Below, piece after piece: positions 15,600 through 15,828 of a DNA stretch of 15,828 nt. The position numbers and the translations under genes were made by a program. The notes below the pieces were generated by a model, which did not search any database, had not been told where the DNA came from, and was given only the letters and a program-made list of their open reading frames with translations. Within the stretch, counting starts at the first letter, position 1. Each line of letters starts with the position of its first letter. Where the stretch lies: contig JAEDMI010000033.1 of NCBI GenBank assembly GCA_016303085.1, positions 1 through 15,828 of the forward strand. Direction: 5' to 3'. The DNA is from Acetatifactor sp. (lineage in GTDB: Bacteria > Bacillota > Clostridia > Lachnospirales > Lachnospiraceae).

Positions 15600-15827
15600 T
15601 CACGCTGTCCACACTGTGGCGAGAATGCCGTCCGCAATAGCCCGGGCAATTTCATCGAAGCGTTCGTCAAAGAGCTGATTGTCCGCATCCGTGTTGATAA
15701 ACCCAACCTCAACAAGTACCGACGGCATCTGCGTCCTGTTCAACACCACCAGATTAGGACGTTCGTTGACTCCCTGATTTACAAAACCGACCTCTTCCAA
15801 TCTGGCATTGATATTTTCTGCCAGCCG
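15600..15827 (-). CDS. N-acetylmuramoyl-L-alanine amidase, C-terminal part (runs off right edge)
   Basis: The last 75 codons of an Amidase_3 (AmiC/CwlC-type) zinc enzyme are visible; this family cuts the bond between muramic acid and L-alanine in peptidoglycan. The typical C-terminal block is present: LAENINARLEEVGF, then RPNLVVLNRTQMPSVLVEVGFINTDADNQLF, in which the glutamate of VLVEVGF is the conserved catalytic or zinc-site residue. A short helix follows up to the end at TVWTA. The frame stays open through the right edge, so the start, any signal peptide and wall-binding repeats are outside the window. No terminator is seen after its stop; the Pho-box-like array for pstS begins immediately. 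Confidence 0.9.
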   Translation of the reverse strand, partial: RLAENINARLEEVGFVNQGVNERPNLVVLNRTQMPSVLVEVGFINTDADNQLFDERFDEIARAIADGILATVWTA

Positions 15828-15828
15828 T

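Noticed and set aside
1..15828. Mobile elements, CRISPR arrays, tRNA or rRNA genes
   Set aside because: I saw no transposase or integrase motifs, spaced direct repeats of CRISPR type, or tRNA/rRNA signature sequences on either strand; intergenic space is too small for most of these.

Overview
The window looks like chromosomal DNA of a Gram-positive anaerobe of class Clostridia, most likely Lachnospiraceae. The basis is the SCIFF ranthipeptide pair (a clostridial hallmark) beside secD, strong AGGAGG-type ribosome binding sites, GTG/TTG starts, a lipoprotein PstS, and dense short-spaced operons. Gene content is mostly core. I see no IS element, phage gene, CRISPR array, tRNA or rRNA. No gene-free stretch exceeds about 150 bases.

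Left region (1-4946, all minus strand, read right to left): a small TIGR04086-type four-helix membrane protein, an unusual zinc-ribbon/transmembrane/leucine-rich-repeat protein, the six-cysteine SCIFF precursor (scfA), its radical SAM/SPASM maturase (scfB), and the N-terminal 275 codons of secD, which runs off the left edge. The LRR gene sits between the TIGR04086 gene and scfA. Both the LRR gene and scfA have good sigma-A-type promoters of their own. A 9-bp stem-loop separates precursor from maturase.

Middle region (5006-7244, plus strand): a divergent two-gene operon, a CNNM/HlyC/CorC-type membrane protein (better start TTG at 5077) overlapped by ATGA with a DegV-family fatty-acid-binding protein. 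The 3' end of degV overlaps the 3' end of phoR tail to tail by 32 bp.

Right region (7213-15453, all minus strand): a complete phosphate locus in the order pstS-pstC-pstA-pstB-phoU-(Na/Pi cotransporter with PhoU tail)-phoB-phoR. It joins high-affinity ABC phosphate uptake, a second sodium-coupled transporter family, the PhoU regulator and the two-component system. Two arrays of TTTACA-like hexamers on an 11-bp period, resembling the Bacillus PhoP box, lie upstream of pstS and between phoU and the cotransporter. This implies autoregulation with an internal second Pho promoter. The right edge holds the C-terminus of a cell-wall amidase.

No gene set here is clearly a new system. The best leads are the LRR gene placed beside the SCIFF/Sec cluster, the scfA-scfB stem-loop, and the internal Pho box.
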